This document shows, piece after piece, positions 12,301-24,298 of a stretch of DNA of 64,000 nucleotides (positions are counted from its first letter, which is position 1; each line of letters opens with the position of its first letter). The notes under the pieces are model-generated. The model searched no databases. It was not told the origin of the DNA and saw only the letters and a program-made list of their open reading frames with translations. Made by a program: the position numbers and the translations under genes. The DNA is from Climacium dendroides (Eukaryota > Streptophyta > Bryopsida > Hypnales > Climaciaceae). The stretch covers positions 10,043,489-10,107,488 of the forward strand of contig OX467090.1 of the NCBI GenBank assembly GCA_950106755.1, read 5' to 3'.

Positions 12301-13300
12301 TCAATTACCAATTCAATTGCAATGGGAACAAAATTTTGTAACACTATCTAATGATCGTACATTGTGTGGTGAAGGATTGCAAGGATTTTTTAATCAGATT
12401 TAAAGTACATCATCTTTAAATTGCAATAAAATTTGGAGGAAGAATTTTTTTGCATTTTGTTTTTTGAAGATTAATCTTAACATGACATGTAACAACCATG
12501 TCAAATGTCAAAAACATGCAAGTTTTTATATTAGGGGTAGTCACACCTTCTTCACTAAGCACTTTGAGAATGGAGAATGAGAAGATGGTGAAGGTTTGGA
12601 AGAGCCAATGAGAAGCTCCGGTGAATGAAGAAGGTGTGCCCCTCCTAAAAGATGTGTCCAAAGTGGAGAATGGAATTATGGAGAATTGGTTTACTTCCTT
12701 ATAAAGATGGAGGGTATATTCTTTAGTATACAAATGGAAAGGTGAAAGGTGAAGCATAAAAAAATATTTTTAACTTGTTATATCTTCCACATGTTTAATT
12801 TTCAACTTTAGAGGTGAATATTGGGTATGTAGAAGATATAACGTGTTAAGAATATTTCCTTACGAAGAAACAATCTACAACCAATGGGGAGCCGCCACCT
12901 TCTCATTCTCCATTCTCAAAGTACTTGGTCAACTATCCCTATTTATGTAGAGAAGGATTTGAATTTTGCCTATGTGGTGGTTAGCAAGTTTATTATAACT
13001 TAGATATTATTTCAAAATTTCAATTTCTTTTCAATAGAAGAAAATTTCTATAAAATTTGCCACAAAAATTCACATATTTTCTAAAGAAGTCACAACCTTT
13101 GTTATTGTTGCCCAACATTTGGGAAGTTTTTCGACTTTTACTGGCTATTTTCCTTCAATTTCCAAATTGAACCATTTTTTCAAGCACAAAGTCCAGTTAT
13201 TTTCTCTATTTTTCATTCAAAATTTTAAAAATTCAGATTTTTGCATTGTTTTTTTGCCAATGTTTTTGAATTGCAACCGGATTTTTTTCCCAATTCCACC
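9331..13300. other. Long AT-rich intergenic region
   Basis: A GC-rich islet of about 250 bp near 9490-9740 stands out but reads as no known protein in any frame. From 9750 to 13300 the DNA is strongly AT-rich, with only chance frames. No transposon ends were recognised. Confidence 0.4.
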
Positions 13301-13520
13301 GACTAACTTTGAAGTAGCGCCGGTCCTTCCCGGACAATGTCGCCCCTTTAGTCGTTCCCGCGTTCGTTCCCGCGTTCGTTCCCTTCGTTCCCAAAATAGG
13401 TTCTTCTCGATCCCCTGGTGTACTTTGCTGAGTCGGGTCCGCGAACCGAAGCTTGTCAGTCACTTCCAGGCGTTCCCTCGTTTGGTGCGTTGTGTTCCCT
13501 CCTAGGATCCTCTGTGGACA
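13301..13520. other. GC-rich islet with direct repeats of CGTTCCCG
   Basis: This islet stands out from AT-rich surroundings. It contains repeated 'cgttcccgcgttcgttcccgcg' type words and open frames of about 100-130 codons on both strands. The predicted peptides are low-complexity and match no family I know. It may be a fragment of a mobile element or an old gene. Confidence 0.3.
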
Positions 13521-13585
13521 GTACTGCATACAATAATTAATTAAAGCATGAATAAGGTCAGCTTTTACTGTATGATTTTAGTATA

Positions 13586-13631
13586 GAAATAATAATAATA
13601 ATAATAATAATTATTATTATTATTATTATTG
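13586..13631. repeat. (AAT)n/(ATT)n palindromic microsatellite
   Basis: A run of AAT triplets turns directly into a run of ATT triplets, so the tract is its own reverse complement and could extrude as a cruciform. Confidence 0.9.
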
Positions 13632-14950
13632 TAACCCCAAACCTTTTGTTAGCTGCTAGGAATTTGCTCTAATTTGAACAAAAAGTCAACATTTTGATAA
13701 GTTGTATCAATTTTTTTTAATTGCAACTGTACAAATTCAATCTAAACACGGTAGAGATCACATAAGAAATGAGAACACAATAATATCACTTATGGATTTG
13801 GAAAGATTATAATGTTTGATGATGAAGGTATTAAAACTATGAAAGTGATATGAAGTCTTTCAATCCTCTTTTCACATGTCAAATCTAAACAATTGGTCAC
13901 CAAAAAAAATATGCAGATAGAGGGTCCAACATGTATAACCCCAATCCATTTAGGTTTTTTCAAAATCTATTCTATTTTTTTAAAATGAATATATGATGTG
14001 ATTTTTTCTCCGAGATTTAGTGTATTCAAAACTCATTTCCAAGAGTCCTCAACACTACGGAAAGTCAAAAATTGCAATGGACACCCTTGCACATAATCCT
14101 CCATAGAAAAATCATAATCCATCATTTACAAAATCAGATTTTGAATGCTTAAATCAGACATCCAAAAGAATTTTCCAAAAACACAGACTACTGAAAAATA
14201 GCAACTTGTTTAGGTTTCATTTGAACTTCAAAGTGTTGTCAGCACCATCACCTTTTTATTATGGCCCTTATTGAGTGCGTTAACTTAGTCATGAGAACTC
14301 AGTCACTTCATGACATTTGGTTATGGGTGGGTGGGTTCTGGATTTTCTGGGTGGCATAATCTGCATGTTGAATGGGTTTTCTGTGCTGTGATGATAACGT
14401 AATGGAAGTATGATAGGCATGCAATGAATTTTTTCATTTGTGTCAAAAAAAAAGAAAAAAAGAAGAAGTAGGAAAGGCTTAACAACATGCAGTGAGTTAA
14501 TCAAGAGCTCTTGGGAAGTAAGAGCATCACCACCGCAACCCCCCCAAAAGGTCATGATAAAATCGTGAGACTGACTGCACAGCACTGTCCTGTCCTGTCC
14601 TGCAGAGTGCAGAGTGCAGGGCGCAGTTGAACAGGGGAACAGTATTTTGGAGTTAAGTTACTGGGCCTGTCATGCTTTGGGGTTGGTGCATCAACTTTCA
14701 GATTCCAGGAATCCTGAATCCTGAATCCTGAATCCTTCACACACGACTGAGGTGTTGCCAGAGCCTGCAGCCTAACAGGTGAAGCGATTATTATGGAGTG
14801 AAATGAAAGTACATCGAATCTCCTTATGAAAACTAAGCTTCACATGGAGCCCTTTAACTCAATCAATTGATCACCACTTCTCCCGTGACTGTGTGTGATG
14901 GAGTTCTTATGACAAGACCCTACCTTACTTTCACAGTTCACATTATGTAG
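13632..14950. other. Intergenic with short simple repeats
   Basis: No gene seen. Short arrays of CTGTC and GCAGAGT type lie near 14590-14620 and a four-fold GAATCCT repeat near 14707-14736. These are followed by a (GT)n tract near 14970. Confidence 0.5.
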
Positions 14951-16350
14951 TCCGTATCACTTGGAGTGTGTGTGTGTGTGTCAGTGGAAACAATATGGAC
15001 TCTTACTATTGCTTGTACGCACATGAATGGAGCCAGCTCATGAAATTCACGTCATGGTTGCAGTAGTACTCCTCTGGGAGACAACAAGCTGTCACGGGAC
15101 TGATCTAACTTACTTCAGCAAAGCAATTAGAAGTAGTAGGGAGTGTGATGGGGAGTGTGACTTGCACTGTGGAGTGACCATGACAAACAAGCTTAGAGTG
15201 TGCACCAGATATTTTCCAAGGGTGTGCATTGCATGGGAAATATGGTCGGGAAATATGGTTTGGAAATAGGATCAATATGTGCTTTGAATTGTTTTTTTAA
15301 ACTCAATAGTTTGTACTCCATTTGAATGTGCAAATGGAATGTTCCGAGATTCAAAGTCTTGTACACCACTTGATCATAGGATTCAAACCCTGTGTAATTC
15401 AATAGAGCTTGGGCTTTGAACGCTGTTTCTTGGAGAGAGAAAACACAGTCTGTTGCATTCTTGGTACTGTTTTGGCCACTGAAGAGCTCAAGAGTCACAT
15501 GCTACTGTGTTGGGGAAATGGACAAGGCCCCACTTGGAGAGACTGAAACCTCTGCTACCTCAATGCTTCAGCACTTTCGGCATGTGTGTTAAGTTAGCTT
15601 ACTTTGAGCTGAATCACAAGCAAACAAGAGAAACACATTGATACGATTTGGGAAGGCGCAACTCATGAACCTCGTATGGTACCTCAGTGGAGATCATTGG
15701 AAGACGCATGTATGAGGCAGGTGGGTCGGCAAATTCCACACCATACCATGCTGTCAAGTTTGTTGGGAGGAGCGTTTTTTAGGGGAATGATAAGCCCTTT
15801 GTACTAGTCGTCAATTCTTGTAAGAATATTTGGAGGGGTGTGGCTGCATAGGCCCAACCAAATCAGTCTGTCACACTTGGCAAAACACCAGCAGAAAGGA
15901 AAAATAAGGGGAAAAAAAACCCAAAAACAACAACAACTAGGTACATGGGATAGAGCCTTTGTGTGGAGAATGTGGTTTGGGAGCAAAATAAGCATTGCAT
16001 CTACAATGGTAAGGTAGGAGGTTCTACAAAGTGCACAAGCTTTAAAAACGTCCACTTCTTAAAATGTACACTATTTGTACATATTGCTTTTTTGTAGCTT
16101 TTAGTGATGTACAAACACACTATAAGGGGGTGGGTGATTTTAGAGCCTTGTGCCATTTCAACTTCAAAATTTCACAACTAGTTCCACAAATCTCCCCAAA
16201 AATGAAATGACTTGGGTTAAATGTCAATTCCACTTGTCTTTCAAGGAAAATTTACTAAAAAATATTTTGAGAAGCTTCACCTCCTCCAAGTTTAGTCCCA
16301 ATCTTTATGGAACTCATACTTTACTAAGAAAATCATAGAACCACACCAAT
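14950..16350. repeat. Segmental repeat, copy A
   Basis: This region is collinear with about 23160-26310 (copy B), with many small differences. Shared landmarks include 'atgaatggag..agctcatgaaatt', 'gtgtgacttgcact', 'tttcaagggtgtgcattg', 'gtacaccact', 'taggcccaa.caaatc' and 'tgtcacacttggcaaaa'. Copy B carries at least two extra insertions (23267-23721 and 24299-24810) that copy A lacks, so A shows their empty sites. There is no coding capacity; this is probably a dispersed repeat or an old duplication. Confidence 0.7.
16040..16145. mobile_element. ~110-bp hairpin MITE, copy 1
   Basis: The ends form an imperfect inverted repeat (ctttaaaaacgtccacttctt with aagggggtgggtgattttagag) around an AT-rich centre with repeated TGTACA words. 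It is homologous to 25800-25909, 26009-26118 and 36731-36840. Confidence 0.6.
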
Positions 16351-17779
16351 CAATGAATGAAAAATATATAAGAACCTATATTGCATGTTGCAAGATAGCC
16401 AAAAAGATAGCTTTGAAGCAAATCTTGTGACATGTTTTGCAACCTCCAATTATTTCATGTGGGAAAGATGATACACACTGGTCTTGATACAACATGATCA
16501 CACATTGAAAAATGTACTAGGAACAAAGCCTACTGAAATACATCTTTTATTGTTAATGATTTTTTGGGGGTCGAAGTGGAGATTTTATTACAATTCATCA
16601 TCAACAAATGAAAATATTACCTTTATATAGTGATCAAGGACGGAATACATCCCAAAAAAGTGTAAGAATAGAAAGCTACCAATTAGAGATGTTGAAGGAT
16701 AGTTCTTTTCCCCTAATTCTCTATCACTGTCTAGCTTGATTTATTGTATAGGTGGGACTCATTCAAACTTTTCACTTAAGGGAAAAATAAGAAAACTTAT
16801 TATTTACCATCAAAGCTTTGGCAAATACAAATACAAATTTAGAATAGAAAGTTCCAAATCAACCAGAGAAATTATAGAAATGCAAAATTAACAAACAACA
16901 AGAGAAGGTCATTTTTTCATTTACATTCATATTGTAAGTTGTTGTTTTTTTGGCATAGGGTGTTAGCCTTGTCTTTAGAGTGAATCCTAAGGTGCAATAT
17001 TTAGAGGGTTTAAATATACCAACCTATATACTCTACTTTCGTGAAAGGCCATTGTTTTCTACTATTTTGGAAGTGATTAACTTTCTATTTCATTTCCTCT
17101 CCTTACTCATCGGTGGTCTTTCGTTTCAAAGAGGAGTACCAAATCTCCATTTATAGTAAAGAACCAATTTCATCATTTCATCTTGAGTCTCATGGGTTGT
17201 TTTCCCCCTAAAATGTGCACGGTATCCCTCCAAACTACCATATACATACATATTGTTTTTGGATTTTGGAGATGTACGTAGAATGATGATGTTGGTTTGA
17301 ACCAACTTGCAATTTTTTGGGTGCACCCACCAGTCGAATCTATAGTAGTGCAACAAGCTTCTTGCGGAGCTCCAACCAAGGGTGATGTAAGGTGAAAAAA
17401 AAGATCACCCATTTTTTGTCATTTTAATTGCATTGTTAACACCTCTCCTTGCTAATTTGGGGCCACTAATTGCGAATATGCAACTCAAAATTTGGAGAAA
17501 AAAAATTTGCATAGCAAATAAAAAGTTCCTACGTCAGTCTCCTCTAGGATAAAACATGGGGGCAAAACTGCCTCCACAAGAGGCTTGGTGCACTACTATA
17601 GACTCAACCATACCCACCCGACCTGGTTTGGAGTCAATTCCCGAGCGAAACTCAAAATGGCGGCGGTGCAAGCCATTCAATAAGGTCAACAAGGGGGACC
17701 CATGCCATGGCCATCAGCCCATCCCTCTCCCAAACCTGTGCAGTTCAGTTATAACTTATTATAGCCCCCCCCCCTCATC
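16351..17779. other. Intergenic, no gene seen
   Basis: AT-rich DNA with only chance frames. The part from about 17400 shares words ('ctaatttgggg', 'gcaaatatg', 'aaaattt') with the MITE family at 17780, 27290-27650, 30483 and 38280, and is probably a decayed member. Confidence 0.4.
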
Positions 17780-18018
17780 CGGCCAGGGTGAACTGACCCC
17801 CTCATTGCCCCATTTTAACCCTGGAGAAAACGCTGTGGAATTTTTTATCTGCAATCAGACGAATTTTTTTGCAAATTCTGAATTCAGATTTTCAATGAGC
17901 ATCCCCAAATTAGCTAGGGATGATGTAGAAAAATAAAAAAGTTATGGCAAAAAATAGGGGGCTTTTTTTCACAATTAACCCTGGCCGGGGCAATGAGGGG
18001 GTCAGTTCTCCCTGGCCC
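17780..18018. mobile_element. hAT-like MITE, family GGGCCA, copy 1
   Basis: GGCCAGGGTGAACTGACC at the left is the near-exact reverse complement of the right end (GGTCAGTTCTCCCTGGCC). The inverted repeat extends over about 28 bp. The flanks CCCTCATC (17772-17779) and CCGTCATC (18019-18026) match at 7 of 8 bases, a plausible 8-bp target duplication. The length, about 239 bp, is almost the same as the better preserved relative at 30483-30719. Confidence 0.75.
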
Positions 18019-18900
18019 CCGTCATCCCAACTGAGCCCATCAGGATAACAACCCAACCCAGGGCAGCCTCCCCATTGGTCCCAAAGAATTCTCTGGAAGC
18101 CCCTTTCTCCCGGCCCCCATAAACTTAAATTCCCAATTATTACCACTCCAGCTCCACTCAAGTACCCACATCCTGACCCTGCGGCCTGAGATGCATCACC
18201 GGCTTTTTCTTTTTCTTTTTCTCTTTTTTTCTTTTAATTTTAAGAAAAACAAACCCATGGACAAATTCTGTTTCATCACAGACTTTGGGAAAGCAATAGT
18301 TGATGACTTGGGTGGGGTGGGGTTGAAAGGAAGGGCGAAACAAGCCCAGTCATGATAAAAAAGAACAAAGACTATCAGTACTAATGATCAAGGGCTGACC
18401 CATGGTCTCTGGCTTTCCAGAACAGGCAGTCCCCACAAAATAAATGGCTACTTTCTGCCAGGTAAAAGTAATCTTTTTTTCGCCCAAAAATTTCCACTTC
18501 TACTGAAGATGTGGATGAAGTTGCCAAACTTGGATGAAAAAGGCATGGATATGATGAAAAAGTGTTTTTGTGGTCTAAAAGATGGATGTATGTAAGAATA
18601 CAATGCTTCGAAAAATTTTAATATGTGATCACCATCTTGGCACTTTCTCGAGAAATTTAAAGAAAAGAAGGCTGGTCGCCAACTCTCTTATAATTTCCAC
18701 TTCATTTGAAAGGCTGGCCACGGTGGAAGCAGTAGGTGACAGCGTGGCAGTGCATGCGTGGATGGTGGGGAATGTAAAGGGCTGGAAGAAAGGGGAGTGG
18801 GTCGGTCGGTACTGAACTACTGGGTAGGTGAGGCGGGAGGGTCAGGTTGAGGTATGGGTTTTTTGTGCAAGAGGACTGATGAGTTTTGCATGTGCCTCAG
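18019..18900. repeat. Dispersed repeat, shared with 27040-28540
   Basis: The stretch 18030-18200 is the inverse of about 27050-27240 (landmark 'ggtcaggatgtgggtact' and its complement). The stretch near 18715-18830 is a direct relative of 28395-28525 (landmark 'gtgggtcggtcggtact'). Both sites have the same GC-rich words in otherwise AT-rich DNA, so they probably belong to one repeat family now fragmented. No coding sequence seen. Confidence 0.55.
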
Positions 18901-18920
18901 CTGCCCTCATCAAACTACAA

Positions 18921-19334
18921 CATGGGAACCAGTATCGATAACATGGGAACCACCATTGAGAGTACGGGAACCACCGTCGATAACACAGGAACCGCCATCA
19001 ATAACATGGGAACCACTATCGAGAACTTGGGAACCACCATCGAGAACTCGGGAACCACCGTCGATAACACAGGAACCGCCGTCGATAACATGGGAACCAC
19101 CATCGAGAACTCAGGAACCACCGTCGATAACACAGGAACCGCCATCGATAACATGGGAACCACCATCGAGAACTCGGGAACCACCATCAAGAACATGGGA
19201 ACCACCATCAAGAACACGGGAACCACCATCGAGAACACGGGAACCAACATCAAAAATACGGGAACCAACATCGAGAACACGGGAACCACAATCAAGAACG
19301 CGGGAACTACCATTGAGAACATGGGAACCACCAT
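18921..19334. repeat. 21-bp minisatellite, ~20 units
   Basis: Units of the form GGGAACCACCATCGAGAAC plus two variable bases repeat for about 414 bp. The period is 21, a multiple of three, and the unit lacks stops in several frames. Long open frames therefore run through it on both strands (heptads such as GTTIENT on the plus strand, SMVVPMF on the minus strand). Nothing upstream or downstream resembles a conserved domain, so I treat it as non-coding until shown otherwise. Confidence 0.9.
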
Positions 19335-19339
19335 GGAGT

Positions 19340-19990
19340 CTGTGCTAGTAGAAACAAAAGTCACCAAGGTACAAATTACAACTTATTTCTGACAATGTTA
19401 AGTGTTTTAGTATATGTCTGATTGAGCAATGGTTAGGGGGACAATTTTCTTTGGCCAAAGATTAGAAATAATGAAGATTGCATCATTTTTCTTACTAATT
19501 TTTCTTCAAGTTTGGAATATTAAAAAAAAATGAGGCCACAGGAGGGCTGCTAATTTGGGGGGGTTGGAATGATTTAGAGTGCCATCCCGTTGATTGCCCA
19601 TGCATGTTTGACTTGGCACTATTGTTGCCAGCACAACTTTGAAAAATCCAGAAACTTATGCTTCTTTAATTCCCTGCGTGCCAAAATTGTGGCAATAGAC
19701 TTATGGTTTACGCACTTTTTTTCCTTCTAAATCTTAGACCAACCAACCAAATATTCAAAGAAACATTAAGATGATATGTCAAACACCATGAGAATCCTTT
19801 GAATCAAAATCCCAATGTCATTTAACCCATCCAAAAAATAATTTTGGTAGACCTATGAAGGAATTGAGTAGGAAACATTTGAGGAAGTGAAGGTTGGAGA
19901 TGTCATTTTTGTATTGAAATTGAGTTTTTACCATGAATCCTCAAAGGATATGGGATAATTTGAAAATGAGTGCTAAACCGCTTATTGTCA
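19340..19990. other. Intergenic, no gene seen
   Basis: AT-rich DNA between the minisatellite and the hairpin element. No coding frame or transposon end recognised. Confidence 0.4.
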
Positions 19991-19998
19991 AAATATCA

Positions 19999-20372
19999 AA
20001 ATTATGTTTATGTAGAATTTCAAACCTCATTTACTCATAATAGAAGAACTTTTTTAGAAAAACTTTGGACTAAAAAAGGTTGGGAAATCTATTTAAATTT
20101 CATCTTCAAAAATCCATTTCATATTTCAATCATTCAATAAAAAGTTATGGATAAAATTTAAAGAGGATGTTTCAAAATGTAAAATGTCCCTTCCAACCCC
20201 TCTTTGAAATGTCCATAACTTTTGATTGGAGTTTTGAAATATGAAACGGATTTTTGGAGATGAAATTCATATAAAATTTTCAACTTTTTTTAGTTTAAAG
20301 TTTTTGAATTTTTTATTTTACTATGACTAAATGAGGCCTGGAATTTTACTTTAAATAGAATTCTTAATATGA
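19999..20372. mobile_element. Foldback/hairpin element with ~170-bp arms
   Basis: The left arm (about 20005-20180) is the reverse complement of the right arm (about 20205-20370) with moderate divergence. Matching words include 'cctcattta.tcata', 'atttcatct.caaaaatcc', 'catatttcaa' and 'aaaagttatgga'. The centre near 20185-20205 (GTCCCTTCCAACCCC) is the loop. The DNA could form one long hairpin. There is no coding potential and no target duplication was found. Confidence 0.7.
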
Positions 20373-21249
20373 CTTTACTATGAGCAGTTGAGCTCCTACT
20401 AACTTTAATTTATTTATCCCACATTGTTTACTTTACCTCCTACCACCCCATATGTATATAAAGATTTGTCTTCTAATTCTTGATCCACGAATCATGAAAG
20501 GTGTTCAAATCACAATGAAGAAACTAAAGCATTAGTTTCAATGAGTGTAGAACATTCCACACCATATCATCTTGGGATGAAATGGTGTGGAATATTTCAC
20601 ATCATTTTCTCTAAGGGAAGGCAGTCCTTATTGCTATTGTATGTTATGTGTAGAAGTGGATCAACTATTGTCAGTATGGTTTAGGAATTCCGAACTTGTG
20701 GGGCCAATAGGATTTATGATTTCATTTGGACGATCCATTCTTGAGCCCGATCATGCACTACCCGTCTTTCAAATTGAGTGGGTACAGGGGAATAGTGCAC
20801 TTTTAAAAAACACTAACGGTCAACAAATCTTCTTAACAACCTTCTACAAGGCTCAAAGTTTTTGTAATGTTATTAGAAATTAAGGGAGTTCACCTTGTTC
20901 TCAATGTATAGGCAAACTTGTTTATGAAAAATGCAAAACTAAAAACTAGTCTTTGTTAACAACTTCATTAGGTGTCAATGTGTTGATTCAATCACACAAT
21001 AATGAAGACCCTAGTTGATATCATACTCCCTTCATTCATGAAAATAGGTCACCCTATCTTGGGCAAATGGGACTTTGGTTGGAAATAGTTCAAATTGACC
21101 TCATGTACATTTTAATGCTAGTGTAAGTTGAGCCTTGAGTTCCACAAGGGGAAATAGTTCCTCAATTCTTATTACATGATATATTAATTGAGTAGCTTAC
21201 TTTATACAAGAATATCCAAATAAAACTTAGAAAAAAAATTGAATGGACC
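20373..21249. other. Intergenic with one unrecognised open frame
   Basis: An open frame of 98 codons at 20587-20883 (+) starts at an ATG and is less biased than its surroundings. It matches no family I know. No splice or promoter context supports it, so it is probably a decayed repeat. Confidence 0.3.
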
Positions 21250-21841
21250 TTAACCTTTGAAGAAGAGATTAGTGATGATGGAAATCATTCTTTTGGATCC
21301 CATGAAAATAATACTTTTGAAAACCAAGAAAATCACTCCTTTGGATACCATGAAAATCATTCCTTTAGATACCATGAAAATCATTCTTTTGAAAACCATG
21401 AAAATCATTCATTTGGATACCATGAAAATCATTCGTTTGGATACCATGGAAATCATTCGTTTGGATACCATGAAAATCATTTGTTTGGATACCATGAAAA
21501 TCATTCCTTTGGGTACCATGAAAATCATTCCTTTGGATACCATGAAAATCATTCTTTTGGATACTATGAAAATCATTCCTTTAGATACCATGAAAATCAT
21601 TCTTTTGGATACAATGAAAATCATTCTTTTGGATACCAAGAAAACCATCCCTTTAGCTACCATAAAAATCATTGGCTTAAAAAAAATGCAAAAGCATTGA
21701 TTGAAAGTCAATCTAATGTAGAAGACCTCCCCTTTTTACAACAAAATCCCAAAGACAAATAGTTGCACTTCTATCCTACACATAAGGATTCCCTATTATT
21801 CATTAGACACAAAACGTCTTGCGGTGTTATTTATGGGTTAA
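21250..21841. mobile_element. TTAA-flanked element carrying a 24-bp minisatellite
   Basis: TTAA at 21250-21253 and 21838-21841 bounds 584 bp. The right third (about 21660-21837) is homologous to the element at 56573-56793: shared order of 'ttggcttaaaaaaa', 'gtagaaga', 'atagttgcacttct' and 'ttcattag'. The left part is an expansion of a 24-bp unit, CATGAAAATCATTCCTTTGG plus ATAC, about 16 copies between 21280 and 21680. The same unit appears once, unexpanded, in the 56573 relative ('ggaaatcatctgtttgggtacc'). One frame through the array reads repeated HENHSFGY and stays open to a stop near 21760. It has no ATG, so translation is doubtful. Confidence 0.7.
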
Positions 21842-23150
21842 ATTGTCTTTGTCATTATTTTTCAAAAAGCATGCTCTCCATTCAAATCTCAAGTCCCATT
21901 GAGAGGTTTTCACATAATTCAATTTGGGAAACTCTATTATGTCTCTTCAAAATACTTAGAACAACTACGCAAGATATAAAAGAATGCATTTAATAAATGA
22001 TATAGAGTATTCCTAGGCACATTCAAGTTACAACTCTTTACTTTCCATTATTTCTCTAAAACAAAAACCCTTGTTCCCCTCCCTTTCCAAAAAAACAAAG
22101 TTGTGCGGTGCAAAGATAAAATCTAGCATCAAGTTTGTTAGAAGATCCAATATAAAAAATTAAGATCCAAAGCTCATCCCCTAATGCAACACATTTCCTA
22201 AATGAAAATTGAGTAGATATAAACCTTGACACATTTTAGCAAATGTCACTTCTCTATTGAGGTTGCAAAAACTGACATTCACAAATTAACATCTAGTTCT
22301 CACAACAACAAAAGAGGCCACTCAAGGCACTATGGAGACCAAATGAAAGTTGAAATGGGGAGAACAATGAATATGTACATTATAACAATGCCGCCTATAA
22401 CATACCAAGATGGTACACAACAAGGGATACATTCTAAATTTTCATTACAAGACTCCAAAAGACGAAAGAGACTTCAAATAAAGAGATTTCATCAAACCTT
22501 ATAAATACTAGTTTTTCCTATTATTGCAAAGAGACTGAAGAAACAAAACCCTATACTTCCATTCGATCTTTACCTCAACAAAGGTAACATGTCTAAAATA
22601 ACAATATTAGAAGGGTGTTGACAGCCTCATCAATTGGAGCAACATTTACACCATTCACATTTGTATAGGATGATCCTAAACAAATAAAATTGTTCACCAA
22701 CTTTTTGTTCTTAATTCCACAAGTGTAGGGATACATGTCATTTACCTCCAATGAAGCTATTGAGTGCATATTTGGAATGATAATGAATGCAATGGTTGCA
22801 ACTTGGAGATCATTGGATAGAAACTTTTACCAATCATTTCTCTTCCATTTCAAAGTGGTTATCTCCATGTCCATTTCTTGCTCGACTTAATTTTTTGGGA
22901 ACCAATCACACACTTTGCTAGCATTGAATTCTTTAATGGCCTTCTTGCTTTGCTATCACTCTAAGTAAATTCAAGGATGAAATCTACACCAAAAACATGA
23001 GCTTAGTGCATGGGCTATCTAACACTTGGTGTTAGAGGTGTTGGTTGAAATATGAATATGGTCCAAAAGTAGGTCTAAATTTGTTCCTAAGACCCTCAAT
23101 AACAACATTTTTAACACCAAGTGTGAACATACCTTAAATTATGCTCACTT
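21842..23150. other. Intergenic, no gene seen
   Basis: AT-rich DNA; chance frames only. No transposon ends recognised. Confidence 0.4.
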
Positions 23151-23266
23151 CTACATTACGTCAATGGAAATAATATGGACTCCTTGCATGTAACTTACAC
23201 ACATGAATGGAGTGAGCTCATGAAATTCTTGGTCATGGTTACCGCAATACTCCTCTCCAATGTAAG

Positions 23267-23721
23267 GTAAACCAGCTTATTGTGGTCAGAATTAGGAGTT
23301 CAGACACATGCTGTTACTAAAAATTTTCAAATATTTTTTTACATACAGGCAAATGTGAGAAATAGTGAGAGCAATTGAAATTGTATTTTTTCAACAAACT
23401 ATGAATTTGTTATGAAATTTTGAAGTGTTTAGCCTAAAAACGTCTGGAGATCATCCCATCACCAACAAAATCTGACTCCACTATGCTCATGTCATTCACC
23501 CAAAGCAGTTATGAATATTTTTTAAAAAGGAAGGACTAAAAAGTCATTTTTGACATTGAATTCCTTCTGAAAAGTTGAAGCTTCCTAATGAGGTCATTAA
23601 TCAATCCACGACTGTCATAGTGTCATTTCTTACATGCATTAAGGTCAAAATTTCACATAATGAAAAAAAGCACTCCCTAGTTGACCACAATGGGTCATCT
23701 GACCACAATGGGATGGTTTAC
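23267..23721. mobile_element. Inverted-repeat element, family GTAAA, copy 1
   Basis: The left end GTAAACCAGCTTATTGTGGTC is mirrored by the right end (GACCACAATGGGATGGTTTAC) with a few mismatches. Two relatives lie at 32272-32743 and 32780-33276. It sits inside segmental copy B at a position where copy A has no such DNA. Non-coding. Confidence 0.65.
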
Positions 23722-24298
23722 TTTAGTGTGACTTGCACTGATTAGTACCCATGAAAAATTTGAGAGTACCCCATGTTTTCAAGGGTGTGCATTGTGTGTA
23801 TCACACATGTATTATGTGGGAAATACAGTCTAAAAATAGAATCAATGTGTGGTTTAACCCTAGACTAGAATGTCAGATTGGTCACCAGAGAAATCATCAT
23901 TTGGGATACCATATGAATTATTTGCTTAAAAAATAAATCCAAGACCATTCATTGGAGGTCAAACTATTGTGTAAGACCTCCCCTTTCCACACAAAATTTC
24001 AAGGATGAACATTCTGTCTGTCATCCATCAAATATGGTTTAATGTACACATGCATAGACATTATAATAGGGTTTTGAATAAAATTTCAATAGTTCATATT
24101 CCATTTGAATCTTCAAGTGGAATGCTCACAAGTATCAAAAATTTGAATCTTATACACCACTAGAAGTATGATTCAAATTAAACCTCTATCATCCAACAGA
24201 GCTTGAGCATTGAAATCCAAAGTGCTCTGTTTTTTTTAAGAAACAAGCAGTTCCAATGGCAGAGCATGCCACACAGTTCTTTGCATTCTCAGTAACTA

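Noticed and set aside
13119..13505. 128-codon open frame through the CGTTCCC islet
   Set aside because: The first half is AT-rich intergenic translation rich in Phe/Ser and the second half is translation of a short direct repeat.
21257..21711. Long repetitive frames (DTMKIIPL type on +, MIFMVSK type on -)
   Set aside because: They are the alternative translations of the 24-bp minisatellite. No frame has flanking non-repetitive coding sequence with a start codon.
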